A stretch of DNA of 64,000 nucleotides. Source: Bacteroidota bacterium (GTDB lineage Bacteria; Bacteroidota; Bacteroidia; 2-12-FULL-35-15). Below are positions 43,065 through 52,038 of the stretch, in pieces; position 1 is the stretch's first letter; the number at the start of each line of letters is the position of its first letter. A program made the position numbers and the translations under genes. The stretch is taken from the NCBI GenBank assembly GCA_025963725.1, contig JAOQAE010000002.1, positions 310,001 through 374,000 of the forward strand. The letters are read 5' to 3'. The notes beneath the pieces are model-generated. The model had not been told where the DNA came from. It did no database searches and saw only the letters and a program-made list of their open reading frames with translations.

Positions 43065-45089
43065 ATGGAATTCAAGATCATATCCGACTTTCAGCCCACC
43101 GGCGACCAGCCTTCAGCCATCAAGCAGCTGGTGGAAGGTGTTAACCAGAATCTGCCTGCCCAGACCCTATTAGGTGTAACAGGCTCGGGGAAAACGTTTT
43201 CCATTGCCAATGTGATCCAGCAAACGGGCAAGCCGACACTGATCCTCAGCCACAACAAAACGCTGGCTGCCCAGCTGTACGGAGAGTTCAAGCAATTCTT
43301 CCCGCAAAATTCCGTGGAATATTTTGTCAGCTATTACGATTATTACCAGCCGGAAGCTTTCATTCCGAGCTCCAATACATACATTGAAAAGGATCTCGCG
43401 ATCAATGACGAGATCGAGAAGCTGCGCCTCAGCACCACTTCCGCCCTGCTTTCCGGCAGGCGCGATGTGATCGTAGTGTCTTCCGTATCCTGCATCTACG
43501 GTATCGGAAATCCTACCTCATTCAGGAGCAATGTGTTGCACATCAGTAAAGGCGAGATCATCAGCAGGAACAAATTCCTGCACCGGCTTGTGGAAGGTTT
43601 GTATTCAAGGACCACCGCCGATTTTCTCCGCGGTAACTTCCGCGTAAAAGGCGATGTGGTGGATATTAACCTTGCTTACGCGGATCATTCACTGCGGGTG
43701 ACCTTCTTTGACGATGAGATCGAAGAGATCGAGTATTTTGAGACGGCCACGGGCAAGAAGATCGACAGCCTTGATGCTGTTAATATTTATCCCGCGAACA
43801 TTTTCGTGACCAGCCCGGAAACAATGAAAGGCGCGATCTGGCAGATCCAGGAAGACCTGGTGAAGCAGGTGGATTATTTCAAGGAGCTTGGAAAGCACCT
43901 CGAGGCGAAGCGCTTGGAAGACCGCGTTACATACGACCTCGAGATGATGCGCGAGCTTGGCTATTGCTCGGGGATCGAGAATTATTCACGCTACTTCGAC
44001 GGCAGGCTGCCCGGCTCAAGGCCATTCTGCCTGCTTGATTATTTTCCGGATGACTTTTTAATGGTGATCGATGAGAGCCATGTGACCATCCCGCAGATCC
44101 GCGCCATGTACGGCGGCGACCGCTCCCGCAAGGAAAACCTTGTGGAGTACGGGTTCAGGCTTCCGGCAGCGATGGACAACCGCCCCTTGAAATATGACGA
44201 ATTTGAAACGCTGATCCACCAGGTGATCTATGTGAGCGCGACACCCGCCGAATATGAATTGCAGCGTTCCGAAGGAATTGTGGCCGAGCAGCTGATCCGC
44301 CCGACGGGGCTGCTGGACCCGATCATTGAAGTGCGGCCGAGCATCAACCAGATCGATGACCTGCTGGAGGAAGTGGAGAAAGTTGCCAAGCGTGACGAGC
44401 GCATCCTGGTGACCACGCTGACAAAGCGCATGGCCGAAGAGCTGAACAAATACATGCTGAACATCGGGATCCGCTGCCGCTACATTCACTCCGATGTGGA
44501 TACGCTGGAGCGCGTGGAGATCCTGCGCGACCTTCGGTTAGGGAAATTCGACGTGCTGATCGGGATCAATCTCTTACGCGAAGGACTTGACCTTCCGGAG
44601 GTTTCACTGGTTGCGATCCTCGATGCCGACAAGGAAGGCTTCCTCCGCTCCGACCGCGCGCTGACGCAAACAGCAGGCCGCGCAGCGCGTAACATTAACG
44701 GAAGGGTGATCATGTATGCAGACAAGATCACTGATTCCATGAGGCGCACGATCGACGAGACCGAGCGCAGGAGAAAAAAACAGATCGCGTATAACCTCGA
44801 GCATAACCTCGTACCTACCTCACTCAATAAAACAAAAGCTTCCATCCTTGGACAAACCACCGTGGTGGTGGATGCCAAAGGCGAACTCGCAAGGCCATAC
44901 GTTGAGAACGAGCAGATCAATTACGCTGCCGATCCTGTGGTTCAGTACATGAGCAAGGAAGAGCTGCAGAAGGCCATCACAAAAACACGCAAGGCGATGG
45001 AAGTGGCTGCAAAGGAATTCAACTTTGCGGAAGCGGCACGCCTTCGCGATGAGATGTTCGCACTCGAAAAGCTGTTCGCCGAAAAATAA
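43065..45089 (+). CDS. uvrB: Excinuclease ABC subunit B
   Basis: 674 residues, full length. Damage-verifying helicase of nucleotide excision repair; hands the lesion to UvrC. Walker A GVTGSGKT at 37-44, the damage-probing beta-hairpin SYYDYYQPEAFIPSSNTYIE near 95-115, helicase motif II VIDESH, and the C-terminal UVR domain (KEFNFAEAARLRDEMFALEK) that binds UvrC. uvrA and uvrC are not in the window. Confidence 0.98.
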   Translation: MEFKIISDFQPTGDQPSAIKQLVEGVNQNLPAQTLLGVTGSGKTFSIANVIQQTGKPTLILSHNKTLAAQLYGEFKQFFPQNSVEYFVSYYDYYQPEAFIPSSNTYIEKDLAINDEIEKLRLSTTSALLSGRRDVIVVSSVSCIYGIGNPTSFRSNVLHISKGEIISRNKFLHRLVEGLYSRTTADFLRGNFRVKGDVVDINLAYADHSLRVTFFDDEIEEIEYFETATGKKIDSLDAVNIYPANIFVTSPETMKGAIWQIQEDLVKQVDYFKELGKHLEAKRLEDRVTYDLEMMRELGYCSGIENYSRYFDGRLPGSRPFCLLDYFPDDFLMVIDESHVTIPQIRAMYGGDRSRKENLVEYGFRLPAAMDNRPLKYDEFETLIHQVIYVSATPAEYELQRSEGIVAEQLIRPTGLLDPIIEVRPSINQIDDLLEEVEKVAKRDERILVTTLTKRMAEELNKYMLNIGIRCRYIHSDVDTLERVEILRDLRLGKFDVLIGINLLREGLDLPEVSLVAILDADKEGFLRSDRALTQTAGRAARNINGRVIMYADKITDSMRRTIDETERRRKKQIAYNLEHNLVPTSLNKTKASILGQTTVVVDAKGELARPYVENEQINYAADPVVQYMSKEELQKAITKTRKAMEVAAKEFNFAEAARLRDEMFALEKLFAEK

Positions 45090-45137
45090 TCGGATAAAAT
45101 ACCGTTACAACGTTTGTCCGGCTCGGATAATTCTGCT

Positions 45138-45629
45138 ATGTTCGTTCCCGAAACAACATTAGCTACTCCACTTATGCCTGTTACAATTGTTAAAACGCTT
45201 AACCTGCCGTTTGCCGAGCTTACATTGGATACCTCCGGGATCATCAGGGTCAGCTACTTAAGCGGCTCTATGATCGATGTCCCCGAAAAGAAAGACCTCT
45301 ACAATGCCTACCAGGAGCTTACGAATGATGTAAAAACGCTTTTCATCTTCAAAGCTCAGAACAACGTTAATTTCACAAAAGAAGCAAAAGTATATTCCAT
45401 CCGCGTGGAGCCGCTCCAGCCTTTTATGGCGGTTGCGGTGATCGCAGACAATCTCGCTTACCAGCTCCTGGCGGATTTTTATTTCAAATTCTACAAACCT
45501 CAGGTTGCCTACAAAGTGGTGAAGTCGGATGAGAAGGCGGTGGAATGGCTGCTTGAATACCACAAGGCTGTGAACGAAGGCAGGGTGAAGCCGCCGAAGG
45601 GATTGAAGCTGCCGTTTCTGAGCTTTTGA
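45138..45629 (+). CDS. Conserved hypothetical protein, STAS-like (DUF7793-type) fold
   Basis: 163 residues from the ATG at 45138; a later Met at 45174 is a possible start. The order strand-helix-strand-helix with NVNFTKEAKVYSIRVEPLQP, AVAVIADNLAYQLLADFYFKF and the end KVVKSDEKAVEWLLEYH resembles SpoIIAA/STAS-like proteins grouped as DUF7793. These lack the phosphorylated serine loop of true anti-anti-sigma factors. No function known. It lies 48 bp after uvrB. Confidence 0.7.
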   Translation: MFVPETTLATPLMPVTIVKTLNLPFAELTLDTSGIIRVSYLSGSMIDVPEKKDLYNAYQELTNDVKTLFIFKAQNNVNFTKEAKVYSIRVEPLQPFMAVAVIADNLAYQLLADFYFKFYKPQVAYKVVKSDEKAVEWLLEYHKAVNEGRVKPPKGLKLPFLSF

Positions 45630-45656
45630 ATTGCATCACTCACATCCTTGTAGCTT

Positions 45657-45752
45657 GTCATGCTGACGAAGGAAGCATCTTCTCAATGTTACCGGAATTT
45701 TGCATACGACTAACAAGATCCTTCGACTTCAAGCGTTTCGCTCAGGATGACA
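45657..45752. repeat. Dispersed imperfect inverted repeat upstream of recQ
   Basis: TTGTCATGCTGACGAAGGAA at 45657-45676 faces CGCTCAGGATGACA at about 45739-45752, with GATCCTTCGACTTC in the right arm. The region 45630-45839 contains no supported gene; an open frame across it is an artefact of the repeat. Confidence 0.7.
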
Positions 45753-45839
45753 TACTAAGTTTACGTACTGCTTATCATATTGACAAGGCAGCATCTCTCT
45801 GTATCCTCCTATAATTTTCGTAAATTCGCCTACATCAAC

Positions 45840-47744
45840 ATGGCAGCGATCCACGACATATTAGAAAAATACTGGGGCTTCAAAACCTTCCGCCCCCTGC
45901 AGGAAGAGATCATCACTTCCGTGCTGGCCGGAAAGGATACGCTTGCGCTGCTGCCTACCGGCGGCGGAAAATCGATCTGCTTCCAGGTGCCTGCCCTTGC
46001 AATGGAAGGCATTTGCATTGTGGTGTCGCCGCTCATCGCACTCATGAAAGACCAGGTGGAAAACCTTGTGCGCAGGGACATCAAAGCCATTGCGATCACA
46101 TCAGGCATGCATAAGCGGGAGATCGACATAGCGCTCGACAACTGCGTGCATGGCAAGATCAAATTCCTTTACTTATCGCCGGAAAGGCTGGAAACAGAGA
46201 TCGTGAAGGTGCGCCTGCTGAAAATGAAGGTGAACCTCATCGCGATCGATGAATCGCATTGCATCTCCCAGTGGGGGTATGATTTTCGTCCCAGCTACCT
46301 GAAGATCGCGGAGCTTCGTGAGCTGCTCCCTGGAATCCCCGTGCTTGCCTTAACAGCCACCGCCACACCGGAAGTGGTGAAGGACATCCAGCAAAAGCTG
46401 CTGTTCAAAAAAGAAAATGCCTTACAGAAAAGCTTTGAAAGAAAGAACCTTGCATACGTGGTATTGCCGGAAGAGGACAAGCTGGCAAGGCTTGTAAAGA
46501 TCGCCAACAGCGTGAAAGGAACAGGCATCGTGTATGTGCGGAACCGGAAGAAAACGCAGGAGATCGCTTCGTATCTCATCAGCCATAAGATCTCCGCGGA
46601 TTTTTATCATGCAGGCCTCGATGGAAAAATGCGTGACCAGAAGCAAAGCAACTGGATCCAGAATAAAACAAGAATTATAGTTTGCACCAATGCATTCGGG
46701 ATGGGGATCGACAAGCCCGATGTGCGCTTCGTAGTGCATATCGACCTGCCCGATTCGCTGGAGGCGTATTTCCAGGAAGCCGGACGTGCAGGAAGGGACG
46801 AGCAGAAAGCGTATGCGATCCTTCTTTATAATCCCGGTGATAAGATCGAGCTAAAGCGCAATGTAGAAACGAGCTTTCCGGAGCTGGACGAGATCCGCCA
46901 AACCTACCAGGCGCTTGCAAATTACTACCAGGTGCCGACCGGCTCGGGGGCGGGCAGCACGTACGATTTTAACATCGCAGACCTCTGCGACACATACAAG
47001 CTCCAGGCGATCACCGTGTTCAACAGCCTGAAGTTCATTGAGCGTGAAGGCTATATTTCCCTTACAGATGCCGTATTCCAGCCATCACGGATCAAGCTCG
47101 ACATGAACCGCGAAGACCTTTATAAATTCCAGATCTCCAACCCGAAGCAGGACCTGTTCATCAAGCTCCTGCTCCGCTCCTACTCGGGGCTCTTCGATAA
47201 TTTTGTAAAGATCAGCGAATACGATCTTGCAAAAAAAGCATCTGTAAATAAGGACGAAATCGTGAAGCGCCTGAACTACCTGCAGCAGATAAAGCTCCTC
47301 ACCTATGCGCCGCAAACAGATCTTCCGCAGCTTACCTTCCTCCAGCCCCGCGTGGATGCCAAGGTGCTGAGCCTGTCGAAAGAAAGTTTCTCCATGCTGA
47401 AAAAACGCGCGACCGAACGAATGGAATCGGTGCTGCATTACGCGGAGAGCACACACCGCTGCCGCAGCCAGCTCCTCCTTTCCTATTTCGGTGAAAGCGG
47501 CGCATACCGCTGCAACCATTGTGATGTATGCCTCGAAGAAAACAAAACAGTACTTCATACCGATGAATATGAAAACATCAGCGGGCAGATAAAGCAATTG
47601 CTTGCCGTGCATCCGCTCGACCTGAAACACCTTGTGGATTCGGTCACGGGCAGCAATGAGAACAAGATCATTCATACGGTTCAGCTGATGACGGACAATG
47701 GCGAGCTAAAGCACGATGAGGAAAACCGTCTTTCACTGAGCTGA
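45840..47744 (+). CDS. recQ: ATP-dependent DNA helicase RecQ
   Basis: 634 residues from the ATG at 45840. 3'-5' superfamily 2 helicase for recombination and fork repair. Walker A LPTGGGKS near 39-45, motif II DESHCISQWGYDFRPSY, motif VI FQEAGRAGRDE, then the zinc module with CRSQLL ... CNHCDVC. The tail (LAVHPLDLKHLVDSVTG and following) is winged-helix-like; a C-terminal HRDC domain is absent. The start is supported by MAAIHDILEKYWGFKTFRP matching RecQ N-termini. Confidence 0.95.
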   Translation: MAAIHDILEKYWGFKTFRPLQEEIITSVLAGKDTLALLPTGGGKSICFQVPALAMEGICIVVSPLIALMKDQVENLVRRDIKAIAITSGMHKREIDIALDNCVHGKIKFLYLSPERLETEIVKVRLLKMKVNLIAIDESHCISQWGYDFRPSYLKIAELRELLPGIPVLALTATATPEVVKDIQQKLLFKKENALQKSFERKNLAYVVLPEEDKLARLVKIANSVKGTGIVYVRNRKKTQEIASYLISHKISADFYHAGLDGKMRDQKQSNWIQNKTRIIVCTNAFGMGIDKPDVRFVVHIDLPDSLEAYFQEAGRAGRDEQKAYAILLYNPGDKIELKRNVETSFPELDEIRQTYQALANYYQVPTGSGAGSTYDFNIADLCDTYKLQAITVFNSLKFIEREGYISLTDAVFQPSRIKLDMNREDLYKFQISNPKQDLFIKLLLRSYSGLFDNFVKISEYDLAKKASVNKDEIVKRLNYLQQIKLLTYAPQTDLPQLTFLQPRVDAKVLSLSKESFSMLKKRATERMESVLHYAESTHRCRSQLLLSYFGESGAYRCNHCDVCLEENKTVLHTDEYENISGQIKQLLAVHPLDLKHLVDSVTGSNENKIIHTVQLMTDNGELKHDEENRLSLS

Positions 47745-47776
47745 TCTGGCACAACTCTTTATCTTTTGAAATTCCC

Positions 47777-48385
47777 ATGAAGCTCGAAAAAGAATTTTAT
47801 CTCCGTGAAGATGTGGTGCAGATCGCAAAGGACCTGCTTGGAAAATACCTCTGCACAAAGATCGACGGAAAGCTTACCAGTGGCATCATTACCGAAACGG
47901 AGGCCTATGCCGGCGATATCGACAAGGCTTCACACGCATTCGGCAACCGGCGCACCAGCCGCACAGAGATCATGTTTGCCGATGGCGGCGTAAGCTATGT
48001 ATACCTGTGCTATGGCATTCATCACCTGTTCAACGTGGTGACCAATTTTAAGGATACGCCGCATGCCGTGCTCATCCGCGCAATAAAGCCGGCCGACGGG
48101 CTGCAGACGATCCTTGAGCGCCGCAATATGGCTGATAAAGGAAAGCCTGCCGACCTTCTTCAAAAGGATAAAAAAAATAAAATTGCCGGAGGCCCGGGAA
48201 CAGTATCGCAGGCATTGGGGATCAAAACAAAGCATACCGGGCTCGACCTTACGGGGAAAGTGATCTGGATAGAGGACCGCGGACTGAAGGTGAATAAAAA
48301 GGACATCATAGCCGGCCCCCGTGTGGGCGTTGATTATGCCGGCGACCATGCGCAATGGCCGTACAGGTTTATTATTAAGATCTGA
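47777..48385 (+). CDS. 3-methyladenine DNA glycosylase, MPG/AAG type
   Basis: 202 residues. Removes alkylated and deaminated purines (3-methyladenine, hypoxanthine) as the first step of base excision repair. Family blocks: DLLGKYLCTKIDGKLTSGII, the catalytic TETEAYAGDIDKASHAFGN with E42 region, and FADGGVSYVYLCYGIHHLFNVVT, whose Tyr intercalates into DNA. GGPGTVSQALGI and GPRVGVDYAG complete the fold. It follows recQ by 32 bp. Confidence 0.94.
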   Translation: MKLEKEFYLREDVVQIAKDLLGKYLCTKIDGKLTSGIITETEAYAGDIDKASHAFGNRRTSRTEIMFADGGVSYVYLCYGIHHLFNVVTNFKDTPHAVLIRAIKPADGLQTILERRNMADKGKPADLLQKDKKNKIAGGPGTVSQALGIKTKHTGLDLTGKVIWIEDRGLKVNKKDIIAGPRVGVDYAGDHAQWPYRFIIKI

Positions 48386-48400
48386 GACTTAATATTCGTT

Positions 48401-48439
48401 CACCACCCCTGTCCCCTCCTGCGAGGAGGGGAATTGCCC
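48401..48439. repeat. Dispersed C-rich palindrome (variant)
   Basis: CCCCTGTCCCCTCCTGCGAG followed by GAGGGGAATTG, same family as 12742-12978 and 39432-39461. Confidence 0.75.
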
Positions 48440-48562
48440 CGTAGAATAATAATTGTAAATTCGCCATTCGAACAAAGCTTTGCAAATTAGTATCAATAAT
48501 TCGTAATTTGTAAATTAGTATAGAGTGATAATTAATAGAATGTATAGTTAAATGTCAATAGC

Positions 48563-48648
48563 GTCAGTTCGAGTAGCGAGGAACGAGCATATCGAGAACA
48601 AGCCACCCGCTTTCTCGATACTCTCCCTTCGGTCGAACTCGAAATGAC
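48563..48648. repeat. 86-bp dispersed palindromic repeat
   Basis: Inverted orientation copy of the element at 30313-30402, with arms GTCAGTTCGAG / CTCGAAATGAC and inner TATCGAGAA / TTCTCGATA. Flanked on the left (48452-48521) and right (48650-48675) by ATTCGTAATTTGTAAATTAG-type short repeats. These fill the 295-bp gap; no gene is supported. Confidence 0.85.
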
Positions 48649-48680
48649 CCACACACAAATTCGTTATTAGTAGATCAATT

Positions 48681-49892
48681 ATGCCCGAACACATCAAAGT
48701 TACGCTCCACAGCGGAAAAGACCACAGCTTAAAACGTTTTCATCCCTGGGTGTTTTCCGGCGCGATCAAAAAGATCAGCCTGCCGCCCGATTATGAGGGC
48801 GATGACCTGAAGGAAGGCGATGTGGTGGAAGTGTATAATTCACAGAATGAATTGCTGGGCATGGGACATTATCAGATAGGTTCTATTGCCATCAGGATGT
48901 TTTCGTATACCGAAGTAAATCCCGACCGTGAGTTCTGGAAAAGCAAATTGCAGAGAGCTTACGATTTCAGAAAACAGCTGCACCTTGTAAACAATCCCGC
49001 CACCAACTGTTACCGCCTTTTCTTTGGCGAAGGCGACGGGCTGCCGGGGCTGGTGATCGACTATTACAACGGCACGGCGGTATTCCAGAGCCATTCCATC
49101 GGGATGCACCTGATCAAGCCGCTGCTGGTCGACTGCCTGCGGGAGATCTATGGCGACACCCTTATCGCGGTGTACGACAAAAGCGAGGACACCATGCCGA
49201 AACAGGCTCCTGTTAAAGCGCCAAACGGCTATCTCTGGAAGAACGATCAGGCTACCGTTGAAACCATCGCTCTTGAGAACAACAACAAATTTTACATTGA
49301 TTTTGAAGGCGGGCAAAAAACCGGCTTCTTCCTCGATCAGCGCGAGAACCGTGAGCTGCTGGGCAGCTACTCGAAAGACAAAGTGGTGCTGAACACCTTT
49401 TGCTATTCCGGCGGCTTCTCCGTTTATGCCGCTGCCGAAGGCGCAAAGGAAGTGCACTCTACCGACATCTCCAAAAAGGCGATCGAATTAACAGACCGTA
49501 ACATTGAGCTGAACGGGATTAAAAATCATTCCTCCTTTGCTATGGATACATTCGAGTTCCTGAAGCACCGGGAGAATACCTACGACATCATTGTGCTCGA
49601 TCCGCCTGCATTTGCAAAGCATCAAAACGTGAAGCACAATGCGGTGATGGGATACAAGCGCCTGAATTATGAGGCGATAAAACAGATCAAGCCGGGCGGG
49701 CTGCTGTTCACCTTTTCCTGCTCCCAGGTGGTGGATAAGAACACATTCAACTCCACCGTGATGGCTGCCGCCATTGAAGCAGGCCGTAATGTGCGCGTGC
49801 TCCATCATCTTTCACAGCCCCCCGACCATTGCGTAAATATTTTTCATCCCGAAGGCGAATACCTGAAAGGCCTCGTGGTTCATATTGAATAA
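48681..49892 (+). CDS. 23S rRNA (cytosine-C5) methyltransferase, RlmI-like
   Basis: 403 residues. N-terminal PUA domain (LKRFHPWVFSGAIKKI ... GDVVEVYNSQNELLGMGHY), a central domain, then a Rossmann methyltransferase with motif I LNTFCYSGGFSVYAA, TDISKKAIEL, the catalytic-loop IVLDPPAFAKH and FTFSCSQVV with the nucleophilic cysteine. This order matches RlmI, which methylates C1962 of 23S rRNA; RlmK-type or other relatives are possible. It heads a four-gene plus-strand run with gaps of 7-11 bp. Confidence 0.93.
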   Translation: MPEHIKVTLHSGKDHSLKRFHPWVFSGAIKKISLPPDYEGDDLKEGDVVEVYNSQNELLGMGHYQIGSIAIRMFSYTEVNPDREFWKSKLQRAYDFRKQLHLVNNPATNCYRLFFGEGDGLPGLVIDYYNGTAVFQSHSIGMHLIKPLLVDCLREIYGDTLIAVYDKSEDTMPKQAPVKAPNGYLWKNDQATVETIALENNNKFYIDFEGGQKTGFFLDQRENRELLGSYSKDKVVLNTFCYSGGFSVYAAAEGAKEVHSTDISKKAIELTDRNIELNGIKNHSSFAMDTFEFLKHRENTYDIIVLDPPAFAKHQNVKHNAVMGYKRLNYEAIKQIKPGGLLFTFSCSQVVDKNTFNSTVMAAAIEAGRNVRVLHHLSQPPDHCVNIFHPEGEYLKGLVVHIE

Positions 49893-49903
49893 AAGCTTAT
49901 AAC

Positions 49904-50341
49904 ATGAAAGAGGAACATACAGATTGTGTTTTTTGCAGCATTATCGAAGGCAGGCTTGAATCGAGCACCGTTTACGAAGATGATACGGTTATTGCGATCA
50001 TGGATCTTCAGCCGGTGAACCCGGGCCATGTGCTGGTGATCCCGAAAACGCACCTCCCGTATATCGACCATGCACACGATGATTTAGGAGCGTACATGTT
50101 CAAGATCGGAATTAAGATCAATGAAGCAATAAAGAAAAGCGGCATTCCCTGTGAAGGTGTAAATTACCTGCTGGCAGATGGCGAAGCGGCCGGACAGGAA
50201 GTGTTCCATGTGCACCTGCATGTATTCCCGCGCTTCAAAGCCGACGGATTCGGCTTCCGTTTCAGCGAAAAGTATTATGCGCCCACCGAACGAACGGAGC
50301 TCGATAGGATCGCAGCCGAAATAAAAAAGCAGATCGGTTAA
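49904..50341 (+). CDS. HIT-family nucleotide hydrolase/transferase
   Basis: 145 residues. The histidine triad is H102, H104, H106 in FHVHLHVFPRF; CVFCSIIEG at the N-terminus gives the zinc-type Cys pair C8/C11 seen in Hint-like members. Such enzymes cleave AMP-linked or dinucleoside substrates through an AMP-histidine intermediate. The natural substrate is unknown. Second gene of the RlmI run. Confidence 0.95.
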   Translation: MKEEHTDCVFCSIIEGRLESSTVYEDDTVIAIMDLQPVNPGHVLVIPKTHLPYIDHAHDDLGAYMFKIGIKINEAIKKSGIPCEGVNYLLADGEAAGQEVFHVHLHVFPRFKADGFGFRFSEKYYAPTERTELDRIAAEIKKQIG

Positions 50342-50351
50342 AACCAATTCT

Positions 50352-50846
50352 ATGGAAAAGCAATTAAAAATTGTACGCATCGCCATCTTCGGATTCGGCG
50401 CCATCTTCTTTTGCATAGGCGCTGTAATGGGCTACCAGGCATGGTTTGGCCCGGCCACAGGAAAAACCGACAAGGATTATATACTGCCTCTTGTTTTCAT
50501 GGCCATCGGCCTGATGGATGTACTGATCGTTACAGTATGGTCTGTGATCTCCGCTTCCAAAGCGAAGAAGGAAAAATGGCTGATGGAGAACGGACAATCC
50601 ATTCGCGCGAAGATCATTTCCATCGATAAGAATACAATGATAAATGTCAACTCGAAAAATCCTTATGTGATCGTTTGCGAGTGGAGAGATCCTTTGACTT
50701 CGGAAACCCGTATTTTTAAAAGCAGGAACATCTGGACCGACCCTGCGCCTTTTGTTGATAAAACGAACACAGTAAGCGTGTACTATGATCCCGGTAACAT
50801 AAAAAACTATGCGGTGGATCTGTCTTTCCTGCCTGCCGCCAATTAA
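50352..50846 (+). CDS. Membrane protein, DUF3592-like
   Basis: 164 residues. Two N-terminal membrane helices (about 8-29 and 44-66), then a soluble beta domain that looks like DUF3592: NGQSIRAKIISIDKN, YVIVCEWRDP, and VSVYYDPGNIKNYAVDL. Unknown function, envelope protein. Third gene of the RlmI run. Confidence 0.8.
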   Translation: MEKQLKIVRIAIFGFGAIFFCIGAVMGYQAWFGPATGKTDKDYILPLVFMAIGLMDVLIVTVWSVISASKAKKEKWLMENGQSIRAKIISIDKNTMINVNSKNPYVIVCEWRDPLTSETRIFKSRNIWTDPAPFVDKTNTVSVYYDPGNIKNYAVDLSFLPAAN

Positions 50847-50853
50847 GTAATAC

Positions 50854-51585
50854 ATGCCTTTTCTCCTCTCTCCCCTGCTCGATACCATGATCGGCCTTTA
50901 CGGAAAGCCGCGTTCGATGGAGCGTTTCCATGAGTACCTGAAAATACTCCAGGGCAATTCCAAAGATGATATGTTGGTTCCTGTCGGCAATTTCAACCCG
51001 ATGGGAAAAGAGCATGTGCTCCAAAAGCTGGAAGAATTAAAAAAGCTGGATGCGGAAAAGCTCATGAATGACGCCATTGCAGAAATAAACAGCGAAACCG
51101 GCGGGCAACCTTCTTCCGGATTCAGGGTTTCCATTGCTGTGGCGGACGATCTCCATGGCGCATGGACAAACCGTTACACAACAGATTACGACAGTAAGTT
51201 CAGGCTGAATGCGCTCGTTACGAGGAATTTCTGCACGCCTTTATTTTGGACAAGCGAAGCATTCAGCGGGGAGCTTATTAGATCACGAACACGGGAATAC
51301 TGCTACAGAACGCTGCACTGGCTGACAGCGCCAAAGCCGGAAACGCTTGCGGAACATATCGCACAGGAAAAATTTGTTGCGGGGAAAAACGTTAAAGGGG
51401 AAGCACAGGAATGCGACATTGAAGCGCTTGAATTGTTTTACAAGGAACATAAGGACTCGGACCGTTACGACATCATCTTTAACTTTCTGTATGGCGACAA
51501 AGCCTGCGGGGAGCTTGGCTTTCCGGCTTACGGCATCAGCGATGCGTTTGCCGGATACAAATATGCAAAGCCCAGGCATTCCTGA
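50854..51585 (+). CDS. Conserved hypothetical protein, unknown
   Basis: 243 residues, no signal peptide or membrane segment. Mixed alpha/beta composition with a striking central aromatic block (LHGAWTNRYTTDYDSKFRL, NFCTPLFWTSEAF) and FLYGDKACGELGFPAYGISD near the end. I recognise no family. It is the last gene of the RlmI run and its stop lies between the arms of a terminator-like hairpin. Confidence 0.78.
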   Translation: MPFLLSPLLDTMIGLYGKPRSMERFHEYLKILQGNSKDDMLVPVGNFNPMGKEHVLQKLEELKKLDAEKLMNDAIAEINSETGGQPSSGFRVSIAVADDLHGAWTNRYTTDYDSKFRLNALVTRNFCTPLFWTSEAFSGELIRSRTREYCYRTLHWLTAPKPETLAEHIAQEKFVAGKNVKGEAQECDIEALELFYKEHKDSDRYDIIFNFLYGDKACGELGFPAYGISDAFAGYKYAKPRHS

Positions 51586-51598
51586 GGGCTTTGCATAT
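51561..51598 (+). terminator. Terminator-like hairpin containing the stop of the preceding gene
   Basis: ATATGCAAAGCCC (51561-51573) pairs exactly with GGGCTTTGCATAT (51586-51598). The stop codon (51583-51585) is in the loop. There is no clear T-run, but the hairpin lies between two convergent genes. Confidence 0.65.
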
Positions 51599-51616
51599 CA
51601 TACCTATTAATCCTAA

Positions 51617-51868
51617 CTATTTAATTTCGCATTCCCTGGAATAGCTCCCGCCTGTAATGCTGGTACCTGTGCTTTCCTGGTCGTTGCACTTGCTTTCTGC
51701 ACGCGCCCTTGTATCGCGGAACGTATATACATCATCCTCAGAGGTGCTCGTGGAGCCATTGCTGTATGTATATACTTTCGTGCACTGGCAATAGTAATCC
51801 TTTTTACAGGACATAATAGTAGTTGAGCCAATGGCCACCAACAAACCGATCAATACAGACTTTTTCAT
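51617..51868 (-). CDS. Small lipoprotein, unknown
   Basis: 83 residues. Lipoprotein signal MKKSVLIGLLVAIGSTTIMSC with lipobox MSC (C21). The mature part has three more cysteines (27, 29, 61) and a fourth near the end (C80), and is rich in Ser, Thr and Tyr. Probably anchored in the outer membrane. No family recognised. Convergent with the preceding gene. Confidence 0.72.
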   Translation of the reverse strand: MKKSVLIGLLVAIGSTTIMSCKKDYYCQCTKVYTYSNGSTSTSEDDVYTFRDTRARAESKCNDQESTGTSITGGSYSRECEIK

Positions 51869-51990
51869 TTTTCTTATGGTTTTAATTCGGAGTAAATGTA
51901 CCTGCCTGCATCTCCTCTTTGTTTTATATTCGTTGAGTGGGCGCTTTTGATCGCTGGTTGGACGTTAAACGGCTAAAAGTGGCGTGTTTG

Positions 51991-52020
51991 TTGAAAAACC
52001 GGGGAATTAAGCTATCTTTG
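51991..52020 (+). promoter_or_regulatory. Promoter of the DEAD-box helicase gene
   Basis: TTG at 51991-51993 (within GTTTGTTG), 19 nt, TATCTTTG at 52013-52020. It lies inside a longer frame that opens at 51937 and decides for the ATG at 52039. Confidence 0.62.
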
Positions 52021-52038
52021 CAGGATATACAAGAGAAA

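Noticed and set aside
45626-45814. Small open frame before recQ
   Set aside because: It is made of a dispersed intergenic repeat.
51937-52038. Upstream extension of the DEAD-box helicase
   Set aside because: A full promoter (51991-52020) lies inside the extension; the family starts near the ATG at 52039.
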